From NCBI GenBank assembly GCA_035707105.1, contig DASSUI010000067.1, positions 1-61,819 of the forward strand: a DNA stretch of 61,819 nt, read 5' to 3'. Position numbers and translations under genes: made by a program. Below, piece after piece: positions 16,895-25,788 of this stretch (the first letter of the stretch is position 1; every line of letters starts with the position of its first letter). Below the pieces are notes generated by a model. It searched no databases and was not told where the DNA came from. It saw nothing but the letters and a program-made list of their open reading frames with translations. The stretch comes from JACDAN01 sp035707105 (GTDB lineage: Bacteria; Actinomycetota; Thermoleophilia; Gaiellales; Gaiellaceae).

Positions 16895-17920
16895 TCAAGG
16901 TCGAGCGCCGAGGTCCCGATCCGATCGCGAAGGGCTGAGTCGATCGCTGCTGGGCGGCTCTGAGCGCAGGTCAGCCAAGCCGTACGCCTCTCGGACGACG
17001 TAGAGCGGTCGGGCTTTCACTTCGTCGGCAATCCGACCGACGTAGAGCCCGACGACGCCGGTCAGGATCAGTTGGACGCCGCCGAGAAGCGCAATTGCCA
17101 GAAGCAGCGAAGCCCATCCCGGCGTGCTGTACCACCCTCCGATTCGGGAAACGATTGCGAACAGGCCGAGCAGGAACGATCCGAGCGCGATCACGAAGCC
17201 AACGGCGAGCACCGCACGCAAGGGAACGGTCGAGAAGCTGACGATTCCGTCCACGGCGAGCTTGAGCGACTTTCGGTAGGAGTACTTTCGGTCGCCGGCA
17301 TACCGCGCATCCCGTTCATAGGGCACCCCGATCTGGTTGAAGCCGACCCAGCCGAACATGCCCCGCACGTACCGGTTCCTTTCGCGAAGGAGTGTGAAGG
17401 CGTCGACGACGCGCCTGTCGACGAGCCGGAAGTCGCCCGCGTCGAGCGGCACGTCAGTCTGCGCCATCCGCTGAAGCAGACGGTAGAAGAGCGCCGCGGT
17501 GATGCGCTTGAACCAGGACTCTCCTTCGCGGCGGATACGGACGCCGTAAACGACGTCGTAGCCTTCACGCCAGCGGGCGACGAGCTCCGGCACGACCTCC
17601 GGAGGATCTTGGAGGTCGCCGTCGATGATGACGACGGCGTCGCCCAACGCGAGATCAATCCCCGCAGAGATTGCCGCCTGATGTCCGAAGTTCCGTGCAA
17701 GGCGGATCGGCTTGAAGCGCTCGTCGCGCTGGTGCAGCTCGAGCAGCAGCCGAAAGGTGTCGTCCTGCGAGGCGTCGTCGACGACGAGCACCTCCCAGGT
17801 CTCGCCGAGGGCGTCCAGCATCGCGCCGAGCCGTCGGGCGAGCTCGGGTAGCGTCTCGTCTTCGTTGTAAACCGGGACGACGACCGAGTAACGCGGCGGG
17901 TTCGTACGAGCAGTGCTCAA
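16895..17920 (-). CDS. GtrB/ArnC-like polyprenyl-phosphate glycosyltransferase (GT2, two C-terminal helices)
   Basis: A 341-residue GT2 enzyme that would make a polyprenyl-phosphate-linked monosaccharide at the cytoplasmic face. Catalytic-domain signatures are YSVVVPVYNEDETL, VLVVDDASQDDT, ARNFGHQAAISAG, VVIIDGDLQDPPE with the DGDLQDP motif, and LDAGDFRLVDRR. Two C-terminal membrane helices (about 230-250 and 265-290) match GtrB and ArnC. The TTG start follows an AGGTGGAA ribosome site, and a TAAGCT hexamer lies upstream. It is divergent from the YfhO-type gene at 17977, whose product might use such a lipid-linked sugar; that link is inference. Confidence 0.9.
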   Translation of the reverse strand: MSTARTNPPRYSVVVPVYNEDETLPELARRLGAMLDALGETWEVLVVDDASQDDTFRLLLELHQRDERFKPIRLARNFGHQAAISAGIDLALGDAVVIIDGDLQDPPEVVPELVARWREGYDVVYGVRIRREGESWFKRITAALFYRLLQRMAQTDVPLDAGDFRLVDRRVVDAFTLLRERNRYVRGMFGWVGFNQIGVPYERDARYAGDRKYSYRKSLKLAVDGIVSFSTVPLRAVLAVGFVIALGSFLLGLFAIVSRIGGWYSTPGWASLLLAIALLGGVQLILTGVVGLYVGRIADEVKARPLYVVREAYGLADLRSEPPSSDRLSPSRSDRDLGARP

Positions 17921-17976
17921 GCTGCTTCCACCTGCCCGAGCTTAAAGCCCGGTACGCGGCGGCCTCGCCGCTCCGG

Positions 17977-20472
17977 ATGAGCAATCATCGAACAGTGAGA
18001 CAAGGCGAGAGTCGCTACGGAGCCCGGGCGGCGGCTGGCAAGCCCTTCAGGAGCCTTTCCCCGAGTCGTCCCGCAGTCGTTCGGTCGGTTCTCGAACGCG
18101 TACCGACTCATGGTGGAGCGGCAGTCCTGTATTTCGCCGCCGTTCTCGCGCTGCTCTGGCCCGTGCTCCTCGGCGGCCGCGTGCTGTCGCCGGCTTCGGT
18201 TCTCTATTTCTCATCACCCTGGCAGAACGCGAAGCCCGCCGACGTCGCCTCTTATCTCAACGTCGTCCTCACTGACCTTCCGACGATCTACTACCCATGG
18301 TGGAACTACGCGCGTGAAGCGATTCATGCCGGGGCGCTGCCGGAGTGGAATCCCTACGCGCTCGCTGGGACACCGTTCTTCGCGAACGCGCAGTCGGCCC
18401 TGCTCAGTCCCTTCAGCCTGCCGTTGTGGGTGCTCTCCTTCAATTACGCGCTAGGCGTCGTTGCAGCGTTGCAACTCTGGCTGACGGCGTTCGGGACCTA
18501 CCTACTCAGCCGCGAGCTGCGACTCGGTTTTGCCCCCGCCTTCCTGGCCGGGCTCGTATTCGGCTTCTCGGCGTTCTCGATCCTGTGGCTCACCTTCCCG
18601 CTCATGGGTGTAATCGCGATGCTTCCCTGGGCTCTTTGGCTGGCGGAGCGCATTGTCCGTCGTGGGGCCTCCGTCGACGCGCTCTTTCTCACCCTCGTTC
18701 TCGTCTGCGCCTTGCTTGCGGGTCATCCCGGCACGCAAGTTCACGTGTACGCGGTGCTCGCCTTCTATGCCGGTCTGCGGCTCCTGCTCGAGATAGGCCG
18801 TGGGTCGCTTCTCCGGCGGGCGGTCCTCCTGGCGATTCCGTTCCCCTTCGCACTGGCTGTGAGCGCCGTAGTCCTGATTCCCGTCGCGCTCACGATCGAC
18901 GACACCTCGGGTCTGGAGGCGAGGTCCGGCGGAGCGCTGACGCTCCCTCATGCGGCAATGCGGACCGTGTTCTTTCCCGACTGGTGGGGCCGACCAAGCG
19001 ACCAGTATCTCGTTGCGCCGGTCAACTTCAACGAGGGGACGCTCTACGCCGGCACCGTTGCGCTCATCCTCGCCGCGATCGCACTGATCTCACCCGGCCG
19101 CTGGCGCGAGAAGTCACCGTTCCTGCTGTTGGGCATCATCGGATTTCAGGCGGCGTTCGCCCTGGAGCCGACGGCAGCCCTTCTCGAGAACACTCCTGTG
19201 CTCGAGAACAACCGAAATGCGCGCCTCAGCCTGCTGGTCCAGCTTTCCGCGGCCGTACTCGCCGGCTTCGGGCTGCAACGGCTGCTCGACCGCGGCGTGG
19301 GGCGGCGGGTGGCCGCTGTCTGTGTTGGAGCTGTCGTCGTCGGCCTGGTCGGCCTCGCCGCCGCCGATCCGTCGATCCACGACCTGCGCGTGACCGGCAA
19401 CCATTTCCGTACCGGGACCGATTACGCGATCCCCGACGTCATCCAGACGTCGACGGTCGGCTGGTGGCTCTTACTTACGATTGGTCTGGCGGGAGTTCTG
19501 GCGCTTCGGTCTCGGCTTTCGGTCGCAGCGTTCGCCGCTGCCGTGGTGGCGCTCGCCGCACTCGACGCCGCTCACTTCGCCCGCGGCTACAACCCGATGG
19601 CACCCGAGCAGCACGCTTACCCGGACCGTCCCCCATCGGTCGACTTTCTTCAACGTACGGGCGGGGCGGAACGGCTCATCGGCCTCGGAACGACCCTCCC
19701 GCCCGACACCTCGATGGTCTACGGGTTCAAGGACATCCGCGGAAACGATCCTCCGCTCCCCACGCTGCGGTTCATTCGCCTCTTCCGGTTAGTGAATCCA
19801 GCGCAGCCGAGCGGCCCCTGGCTCGAGGTCCCGGCGCTTACGCCGAGGGGCCTGCGCGTCCTGAGCGCCCTCAACGTCCGGTGGCTGATGCTCCCACCGG
19901 GAACGCCGACTACCGTTCCGGGCTTGCGACTTGCCTACAGCGGGCCGGACGCCGTGATCCTCCGAAACCCCGCCGCCGTTGCACGTGCGTACGTGCCTCC
20001 GACCGTGAGGTCGGTGGACTCGGAGGACGAGGCGCTCGCCGAGCTTGCAGCCCCCTCCTTCGATGCGCGGCGGGTCGCGGTGGTCGAACAAGCGAGCGTC
20101 GGCGCCGCCGAGGGAGGCGTTCAGATCGTCCGGGACGAGCCGGAGCAGATGGAGCTCGATGTCGACCTTACGCGGGGCGGCCTTGTCGTCGTTCCCGACT
20201 CCCTTCTCGACGGGTGGACCGTGACGATCGACGGCGAGGAAGCCCGCCCCCTCCGCGTCAACAGCGTGCTCCGCGGCGTGGACGTGCCGACGGGCGAGCA
20301 CACCATCCGCTGGAGCTATCGCACGCCCGGACTCACTGCGGGAGCTGCGGTCAGTGCCGCGGGCGTCGTTTGCGTAGCGGGCTGGTGCGTGTGGCTCCTG
20401 TTCGCACGCCGCCGGCTCGGCCGGCCGAGCCCCCGCAGCGGCAAGGCGACACGACCCCGAATTCCGGCGTAG
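17977..20472 (+). CDS. YfhO-type large membrane protein (GT-C-like)
   Basis: An 831-residue protein with about a dozen helices followed by an extracytoplasmic C-terminal region and one last helix. The early loop reads YYPWWNYAREAIHAGALPEWNPYALAGTP in register with the YfhO family, and the tail has the family's DSLLDGWTVTIDGEEA and VPTGEHTIRWSY segments. YfhO in Bacillus is implicated in glycosylating lipoteichoic acid using undecaprenyl-linked sugar, which pairs logically with the GtrB-like gene diverging at 17920. ATG 17977 is used; start codons nearer the first helix cannot be excluded. Confidence 0.8.
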   Translation: MSNHRTVRQGESRYGARAAAGKPFRSLSPSRPAVVRSVLERVPTHGGAAVLYFAAVLALLWPVLLGGRVLSPASVLYFSSPWQNAKPADVASYLNVVLTDLPTIYYPWWNYAREAIHAGALPEWNPYALAGTPFFANAQSALLSPFSLPLWVLSFNYALGVVAALQLWLTAFGTYLLSRELRLGFAPAFLAGLVFGFSAFSILWLTFPLMGVIAMLPWALWLAERIVRRGASVDALFLTLVLVCALLAGHPGTQVHVYAVLAFYAGLRLLLEIGRGSLLRRAVLLAIPFPFALAVSAVVLIPVALTIDDTSGLEARSGGALTLPHAAMRTVFFPDWWGRPSDQYLVAPVNFNEGTLYAGTVALILAAIALISPGRWREKSPFLLLGIIGFQAAFALEPTAALLENTPVLENNRNARLSLLVQLSAAVLAGFGLQRLLDRGVGRRVAAVCVGAVVVGLVGLAAADPSIHDLRVTGNHFRTGTDYAIPDVIQTSTVGWWLLLTIGLAGVLALRSRLSVAAFAAAVVALAALDAAHFARGYNPMAPEQHAYPDRPPSVDFLQRTGGAERLIGLGTTLPPDTSMVYGFKDIRGNDPPLPTLRFIRLFRLVNPAQPSGPWLEVPALTPRGLRVLSALNVRWLMLPPGTPTTVPGLRLAYSGPDAVILRNPAAVARAYVPPTVRSVDSEDEALAELAAPSFDARRVAVVEQASVGAAEGGVQIVRDEPEQMELDVDLTRGGLVVVPDSLLDGWTVTIDGEEARPLRVNSVLRGVDVPTGEHTIRWSYRTPGLTAGAAVSAAGVVCVAGWCVWLLFARRRLGRPSPRSGKATRPRIPA

Positions 20473-20547
20473 CCGGCTTCGACTTATACGTACGGAACCG
20501 TGAGGCGTAGCAGGCTGGAAGGTCGGCAGTCGACCGAAGCGGTCAAT

Positions 20548-22743
20548 TCATGCGCCCAGCTGGATCTGGGCGCCCAGCTGGCGGATATCCGCCTGTCCGT
20601 AGGCCGCGGGCGTGAAGGTCGGCGTCACTCGGATCTCGAGACGGTACGGATATCCCGGCGTGGGCAGCGTGAACTCACGAGTGGCCCCACTGCGGACCGT
20701 CCAGGTCCTGGACGCCAGCAGCGGGTTGATGCCGGGGGCGCCGTTTACGTTGGCGAGCTTCCCGACGCTGATCGTCACCTTGCCGGGCGGGCTCTCCCCG
20801 CCCCAGCCCGCACGTGAGACCCGGACGCGCAGTCGGCCGGGACGCCTCGGCTTCGCGTAGTGGGTGAATGCGGCGAAGTCCGCCATCCAGCTGTCGGGAT
20901 AGATCCCTCCGATATGGGTCGCAAGCTGGAGCGGCCCCTGGACACGATAGAGCGAGAGCGGCCCCTCCTGAACGAGCTGCTGCCCGCGAAGCGTGACGGT
21001 GTAGGGAACGACGACGTACCGGATCGGAGGATTGCGTGTCCCCGGCGCGGGAACCAACCGGCCGGTGACGTAGTCAAACCTCGCCGGGTTCGGCAGATGA
21101 GTAGCCGCGTCTGGAGGGCCGAGGTTGTACACCGTCCCCACGCTCCGGTTCCAGAACTCGGTCTGCCAGAGAATCTGGGCGTCCCCGAAAAAGTCCGCCG
21201 TTCCGCCGTACACGAAAGCGGCATCCGACTCCGGGCCAATCTGCTCGTCGATCCAGCTCGGCCGGGACGCGGAGACCAGCCCGACCGTCGCCCTCGCCTG
21301 GTCTCGAACCGACCCAAAAACGTAGTACGAGGAGACGACGAGGAACACCGCCACGATGGACGGCAGAATCACCGCCGCCGGCCTCCGAGGCAGGAGCGCG
21401 AACGCGAGGCCCACGGCGAACCCGCCGGCCACCATCAGGTCCTCGACCGTAGCCACGCCTCCGTCGATCACCGCGGAGAGCCGGTACAAGGGAATCAAGC
21501 CGAAGGTGTCGGACAGGATTCCGATGTTGAGCAGGCTCGTGAGGTCGAGCGCGACGAGCAGCGCCGCCGGCACCAGGGCGGCGATCGCGGTCAGCAACGC
21601 GGGGCGCGGGAGACCCCGTGCGAGCCAGAGCGCCAGGGCCAGGAAGAGCAGCGGGGTGGCGGCGAACATGTTGCGCTCCTCGATACGGAGCGCGAACCGC
21701 GAGGCGTAGACGCCGACCTCGGCGACGAGCAGTACGAACGTCGAGGCCGCGACCGCCACGAATGCCCGCTCCGCAGCGCTCAGAGCCCAGCCCAGGACGG
21801 CGAGGCCGAACAGGACGATGAGAGCGCTCACCGGGACGACGGCGACGGAGAGGCCGATCTCCGCGAAGTGGTCCAGGACCCACGCCCGCGCGTTGGCGAA
21901 GTCGTATTCGACCTTGACGACCCCGCCGTACGCACCGAGGCCGCTCTCGAGTCCGTCGCCTCGCACCGACTTGTCGACGACGTAGCCGACCATAAGCAGC
22001 GCAAGCGCAAGTCCGGACGGGAGGAAGCGGCGAAGCTCTGCCAGCACGTAACGGATCCCTCGGGGCCCGTCCGGCGTTCGGAGGTCGAATCCGAGCTTGA
22101 GCGCGAGCGCAGCGACGTAGATGGCCAACAGCACGAGGGCCTGCGGCCGCACGGCGCAGGCAAGCCCGATCGCACCGAGAGCAAGCGCCTGGTGAAACAG
22201 CGTCGGCCGTTCGAGTGTGAGTGCGATGGCGAAGCAGGCCGTGACGACCGCCGTGAAGAACGCGTTTTCGGTCATCAGCATCCCCGTGTAGGTCATTCCG
22301 GGCATCAACAGCACGAGGGCCGGCGCAATCAGTGCATAGCCCGGCGACATCAGCCTCCTGCCCCACAGGTACACGGGAACTGTGGCCAGCATCATCAGCA
22401 CGACGTTGATCGCTTTCGCAACGTCGTAGGCCGTTTCGATCGACACGGCGAGCCAGGCCGGCGCGATCAGCACCGGATAGAGGACGTTGTTCAGGTGTGA
22501 CGGCGCGTCGCGGACCAAGAAATCGCCGGTCTCGACGAAATTCTTCGCGAGCTCCGAGTAGATCAGCTCGTCGGCCATGATCCACGGGGTCGCGATCTCC
22601 CGCGCGAGCAGGAACCGAACCACGAAGGCGAGCAGCAGGACACCGCTCAGGACGAGAGCAAACGAGAGCGAGTAATCCGACGCGAAGATCCTGGGCCGAG
22701 AGGCGGGAAATCCGCCCTTCTCCGACGGGGACTCAATTGCCAA
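20548..22743 (-). CDS. polytopic membrane glycosyltransferase-like protein (GT39/GT83-type GT-C)
   Basis: A 731-residue protein. After the first helix (about 24-45) comes MADELIYSELAKNF, the acidic DE-x2-Y loop typical of PMT/ArnT-type GT-C enzymes. Ten or more helices follow to about residue 460, then a soluble beta-rich C-terminal region. It would use a polyprenyl-phosphate sugar on the outer face of the membrane; the donor is unknown. TTG 22743 overlaps the end of the preceding GT4 by 11 bases. It ends a six-gene leftward operon. A short direct repeat in the last codons (AQIQLGAQIQLGA) also makes a hairpin. Confidence 0.75.
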   Translation of the reverse strand: MAIESPSEKGGFPASRPRIFASDYSLSFALVLSGVLLLAFVVRFLLAREIATPWIMADELIYSELAKNFVETGDFLVRDAPSHLNNVLYPVLIAPAWLAVSIETAYDVAKAINVVLMMLATVPVYLWGRRLMSPGYALIAPALVLLMPGMTYTGMLMTENAFFTAVVTACFAIALTLERPTLFHQALALGAIGLACAVRPQALVLLAIYVAALALKLGFDLRTPDGPRGIRYVLAELRRFLPSGLALALLMVGYVVDKSVRGDGLESGLGAYGGVVKVEYDFANARAWVLDHFAEIGLSVAVVPVSALIVLFGLAVLGWALSAAERAFVAVAASTFVLLVAEVGVYASRFALRIEERNMFAATPLLFLALALWLARGLPRPALLTAIAALVPAALLVALDLTSLLNIGILSDTFGLIPLYRLSAVIDGGVATVEDLMVAGGFAVGLAFALLPRRPAAVILPSIVAVFLVVSSYYVFGSVRDQARATVGLVSASRPSWIDEQIGPESDAAFVYGGTADFFGDAQILWQTEFWNRSVGTVYNLGPPDAATHLPNPARFDYVTGRLVPAPGTRNPPIRYVVVPYTVTLRGQQLVQEGPLSLYRVQGPLQLATHIGGIYPDSWMADFAAFTHYAKPRRPGRLRVRVSRAGWGGESPPGKVTISVGKLANVNGAPGINPLLASRTWTVRSGATREFTLPTPGYPYRLEIRVTPTFTPAAYGQADIRQLGAQIQLGA
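20552..20573 (-). other. 8-bp inverted repeat at the 3' end of the 20548-22743 gene
   Basis: GCGCCCAG and CTGGGCGC flank a 6-base loop just ahead of the stop codon on the minus strand. There is no T-run after it, and it arises from codons repeating the same peptide, so terminator function is doubtful. The 75-base convergent gap 20473-20547 contains only a weak 5-bp hairpin (20532-20544). Confidence 0.3.
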
Positions 22744-23962
22744 GGCCGACCTCGCGTACGCTCGCGGCGATCTCGGACAGCTGTGCGTCGTTCTTGTCGA
22801 TGCCGACGTCGTGAGCCGCTCGGGCGACGTCACTCAGGACGGCCTGACGTACCGATGGACCGCCGGCCATCTCCTCGATCGCCGCCACGTAGAGGTCTGC
22901 GACGCGACCGAGGTCGTGCTCGCGCCGGGCGTACCCGGTCGCAGCCGCGCTCATCTCCCGGCGCAGCGCCTCATCGCCCCCGAGCTGCTCGAGCGCCGCC
23001 GTCAGCGTCCGGACCTCGTGCTCGTCGACCGGCACCTTGATCGCGACCGAGTCGGGCAGCTCGGAGAACCAGCCCACGTCGCTGACGACGAGCGGCGTGC
23101 CGAGAGAAAGCGCCCGGATCGCCATTCCGGAGGTTTCCCCCATCGTCGGCCAGCGCAGGCTCACGCAGACGTCGCAGTCGTCGAGTAGCCGCCAGAGGTC
23201 GGCCTCGTCGAGATGGTCGAGCCTGAGAACCCCCTCGCCGAGGCTTTCGGCGTCGATCCGAACGTCCGACGCCGCCGTCCCTGCGAGCACGAGCAAGGCG
23301 TTCGGGAAACGAGTGCGGAACTGCTCGAAGGCCGCCAGGAGCTGAGGCACCCGCTTCCCAGCGTTCAGGTAGCCGACGCAAACGATCACCGGCGAACGGC
23401 CCTCGGGAACGAGCCGCTCGCCGAGCTCGACCGAGGGCCAGGCGGCCATCGGGATCACGGAGATCTGGCCCTCGTACCCGTACTCGCGCACCAGCCGCTC
23501 GACGTATCGGGAGTGGCAGATGACGCCGGCGGCCTGATCCAGAACCTCACGCGTGAGCGGGAAGTCCTGAGCGCGCTCCTCCCAGATCGGCGGTAGGAGG
23601 TTGTCGACGACGCCGTGCGCGAGCAGCCTGCCCAGTACTCCGCCGTCTCGCTGCATCGCGTCGAGGTAGGCCTCGGAGTGGCCACGGCCGAGCGTCGTCC
23701 CGGCGATGAGGTGATGGACGACGAAGTCGTGCAGGACGACGATGCCGGAGCGTCGGCGGAGCGCGTCGACGATCCAGCCGTGCGCTTCCGGGTTGTTCCC
23801 CACGTGGTAGAGGGCGACGTCCGTCCCTCGTGGCGGCTTCTTCGCCCCTCGGCGGACGACGGTGACGTCCATCCGCTCCTGAAGCGCCGGGAGCAACAGC
23901 GCGCTGTAGTCGGCGACCCCCGAGCGTTCCGGCGGGAGCGGCGAGAAGTAGGCGACTCTCAC
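22733..23962 (-). CDS. family 4 glycosyltransferase
   Basis: A 409-residue GT-B enzyme. The start VRVAYFSPLPPERSGVADYS is characteristic of GT4 proteins in actinobacterial and proteobacterial polysaccharide loci. VLHDFVVHH follows in the N-terminal domain, and IVCVGYLNAGKRVPQLL opens the donor-binding domain. GETSGMAIRALSLGTPLVVSD is the ExxxxxxxE region with a variant spacing. GTG 23962 overlaps the upstream GT4 stop (GTGA). The operon context (GT2, DUF2304, small helical protein, two GT4s, GT-C protein) suggests one glycan. Confidence 0.85.
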   Translation of the reverse strand: MRVAYFSPLPPERSGVADYSALLLPALQERMDVTVVRRGAKKPPRGTDVALYHVGNNPEAHGWIVDALRRRSGIVVLHDFVVHHLIAGTTLGRGHSEAYLDAMQRDGGVLGRLLAHGVVDNLLPPIWEERAQDFPLTREVLDQAAGVICHSRYVERLVREYGYEGQISVIPMAAWPSVELGERLVPEGRSPVIVCVGYLNAGKRVPQLLAAFEQFRTRFPNALLVLAGTAASDVRIDAESLGEGVLRLDHLDEADLWRLLDDCDVCVSLRWPTMGETSGMAIRALSLGTPLVVSDVGWFSELPDSVAIKVPVDEHEVRTLTAALEQLGGDEALRREMSAAATGYARREHDLGRVADLYVAAIEEMAGGPSVRQAVLSDVARAAHDVGIDKNDAQLSEIAASVREVGLGN

Positions 23963-24990
23963 GAGCCGACCAAGCGGTCGACCACGGCGTCCCAGGTGAT
24001 GCGCTCTGCGGTCTCCTTGCCGGCCCGGCCCCACGCCCGCGCGCGATCCGGATGGGCGGTGAGCCACGAGCACGCCGCAGCCACGGCCTCGGGAACCGGG
24101 TCGGAGACGAGCCCGTTCTGGCGGTCGACCACGACCTCGAGCGGCCCGCCGGCGTCGCGCGTCGTGACGACGGGCTTCTCGGACAGGAACGCCTCGTACG
24201 GAACGAAGCCGAAGTCCTCGTCGAACGGCGCGTAGTAGACGGCGAGGCAGCGCGCATAGAGATCGACCAGGGCGTCGTCGGTCACCCGTCCGGCAAACGT
24301 GACGCGCCCGTTGAGCCTGTGCTTCGCGCTCAGTCGCTCGAGGCGCTCCCGGTCCGGCCCATCGCCGGCAACGACGACCTGCAGGCTCGTGTCGACCGCA
24401 GCTGCTTCGAGGAGGAGGTCGACGCGCTTCGCGCGATCGAGGCGGCCGACCGAGAGGATGAAGTCGCCGCCGTCCTCCGTCGCCGGCCGATAGTCGAGCT
24501 GCTGCGGCGGCGGAGGAAGCACTTCGGCGACGAGGCCCGTCGAGCGCTCCAGCCGGTCCGCCACGTTCTGCGAGATCGCGAACAGACGATCCGCCTCGCC
24601 GAGGACCTTCCGGTCGACGCGATGGATCGAGCGCACCGTTGCGCGATCGAATGGAGCCTGGCTGAACTGCCCGAACTCCGGCCCGTCGAGCTCGTAGGCC
24701 TGGCGGAACTGGTGGACCAGCCAGACGACCTTCTTCGGGTGGCGGATCGCGTACGAGGGGAACTTCGTCGCGATCACCAGGTCGACGGGCCGATCCTCGA
24801 GGTCGAGGTCGAGGAGCCGCCAAACCAATGCCTCGCTGAGCACCCGCGCGCCGGGATACCACTTGAACGGAACCCTGACCTCGTCGACCTCGTGGCCCCG
24901 CTCTCGCAGCTGCCGTGTGAGCATCTCCGCGAGGATCTCGGTGCCGCCGCGCTCGAACGGGACCTGCGGCGCGCAGACCGCGATCCTCAT
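23959..24990 (-). CDS. family 4 glycosyltransferase
   Basis: A 343-residue GT-B enzyme beginning MRIAVCAPQVPFERGGTEIL with the glycine-rich acceptor loop. FILSVGRLDRAKRVDLLL opens the C-terminal Rossmann domain, and EDFGFVPYEAFLSEKPVVTT carries the GT4 acidic motif. A PQVPFERGGTE opening is common in GT4 enzymes sitting beside FkbM and methyltransferase genes. ATG 24990 overlaps the stop of the 136-residue gene (ATGA). Donor and acceptor unknown. Confidence 0.87.
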   Translation of the reverse strand: MRIAVCAPQVPFERGGTEILAEMLTRQLRERGHEVDEVRVPFKWYPGARVLSEALVWRLLDLDLEDRPVDLVIATKFPSYAIRHPKKVVWLVHQFRQAYELDGPEFGQFSQAPFDRATVRSIHRVDRKVLGEADRLFAISQNVADRLERSTGLVAEVLPPPPQQLDYRPATEDGGDFILSVGRLDRAKRVDLLLEAAAVDTSLQVVVAGDGPDRERLERLSAKHRLNGRVTFAGRVTDDALVDLYARCLAVYYAPFDEDFGFVPYEAFLSEKPVVTTRDAGGPLEVVVDRQNGLVSDPVPEAVAAACSWLTAHPDRARAWGRAGKETAERITWDAVVDRLVGS

Positions 24991-25397
24991 CCGTCCTGTT
25001 CGGCTCGGTTGACCCGGCGCCGCTCCTCCAAAGCGTCGAGGCGGCGCTCGAGTCGCTGCACGTCGGTCGCGTACCGCGCTGCAAGCTCGTTCACGAGGTC
25101 GAGGACCGCGAGATTGAACGAACGCTGCTGGGCCGCCACCGGCTCGACGTACCAGCGCATCAACTTGCGGAGCATCCGCTTGACCGGGACGAGCAACCGG
25201 CTCTGCACGGGGCCACGCCGATTGGGCGGCTGCTCGAATGGCCGTTCGGCGGTCACCGCCCAGGCGCGCTCTGCTCGCGACCTCGCAGCAAGCATCCGGC
25301 TCTCGGGGTCGGTTCCCGCCGGTGCCGGCGGGTGGAAGACCTCCTCCCTCAACCGCGCGACGATCGCGGCGACTTCACCTTCCGTTTCGTCGGGCAT
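24987..25397 (-). CDS. small conserved protein with WYxxPxxxQ motif and C-terminal coiled coil
   Basis: A 136-residue soluble protein with no enzymatic signature. Residues about 70-105 hold RKLMRWYVEPVAAQQRSFN (78-95), a short segment I have seen fused or adjacent to methyltransferases and glycosyltransferases in polysaccharide loci. Residues 100-128 (RYATDVQRLERRLDALEER) form a heptad coiled coil. It probably docks glycan enzymes to each other or to the membrane; this is inference. ATG 25397 is chosen over upstream in-frame codons because those fall inside the DUF2304 gene. It overlaps the downstream GT4 start. Confidence 0.65.
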   Translation of the reverse strand: MPDETEGEVAAIVARLREEVFHPPAPAGTDPESRMLAARSRAERAWAVTAERPFEQPPNRRGPVQSRLLVPVKRMLRKLMRWYVEPVAAQQRSFNLAVLDLVNELAARYATDVQRLERRLDALEERRRVNRAEQDG

Positions 25398-25407
25398 CTG
25401 GGCCAGT

Positions 25408-25788
25408 CTAGGCGCCTTCCCCGCGGGCGCCTTCCGTCGCTCGCTCCTGCATTCGCAGCCGCTCCTCGACCAGCGCGAGGTCCTGCGCGAGCATGACGTT
25501 TCGCTCCGCAAGCTCCGAGATCACCGTCGAGTAGTGCAGGAGCACGACCAGGATGAAGAGGAAGCCGAGAATGAAGAGCGCCGACGGCGGGTAGGCGATG
25601 CCTATCTGCTCGGCGACCAGCCGCAACGCGTCACGCCAGACCGCGAGCAGCAGGATGACGCCGCCGGTGATCAGCCAGAGGAGCGCGTACCGCTCCTGGA
25701 GGCGGCGACTGCGAATGAGCTCGAAGATCACGAGCAGGAAGAGCGCCGAAGCAATCGCGGCGAAGACCGAGACGCGGAACGGGATCAT
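25408..25788 (-). CDS. DUF2304 family membrane protein
   Basis: A 126-residue protein with three helices: residues about 5-23, 36-52 and 70-86. Between helices one and two lies RSRRLQERYALLWL, and between two and three LGIAYPPSALFIL; both are diagnostic of DUF2304. A charged helical tail follows. DUF2304 genes nearly always follow a DPM-type GT2 gene, as here, and are suspected to be its membrane partner. ATG 25788 overlaps the GT2 stop (ATGA), which supports coupled expression. Confidence 0.9.
   Translation of the reverse strand: MIPFRVSVFAAIASALFLLVIFELIRSRRLQERYALLWLITGGVILLLAVWRDALRLVAEQIGIAYPPSALFILGFLFILVVLLHYSTVISELAERNVMLAQDLALVEERLRMQERATEGARGEGA

Noticed and set aside
20552..20573. 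Hairpin at the end of the 20548 gene as a terminator.
   Set aside because: It arises from a repeated peptide inside the coding region and has no T-run.
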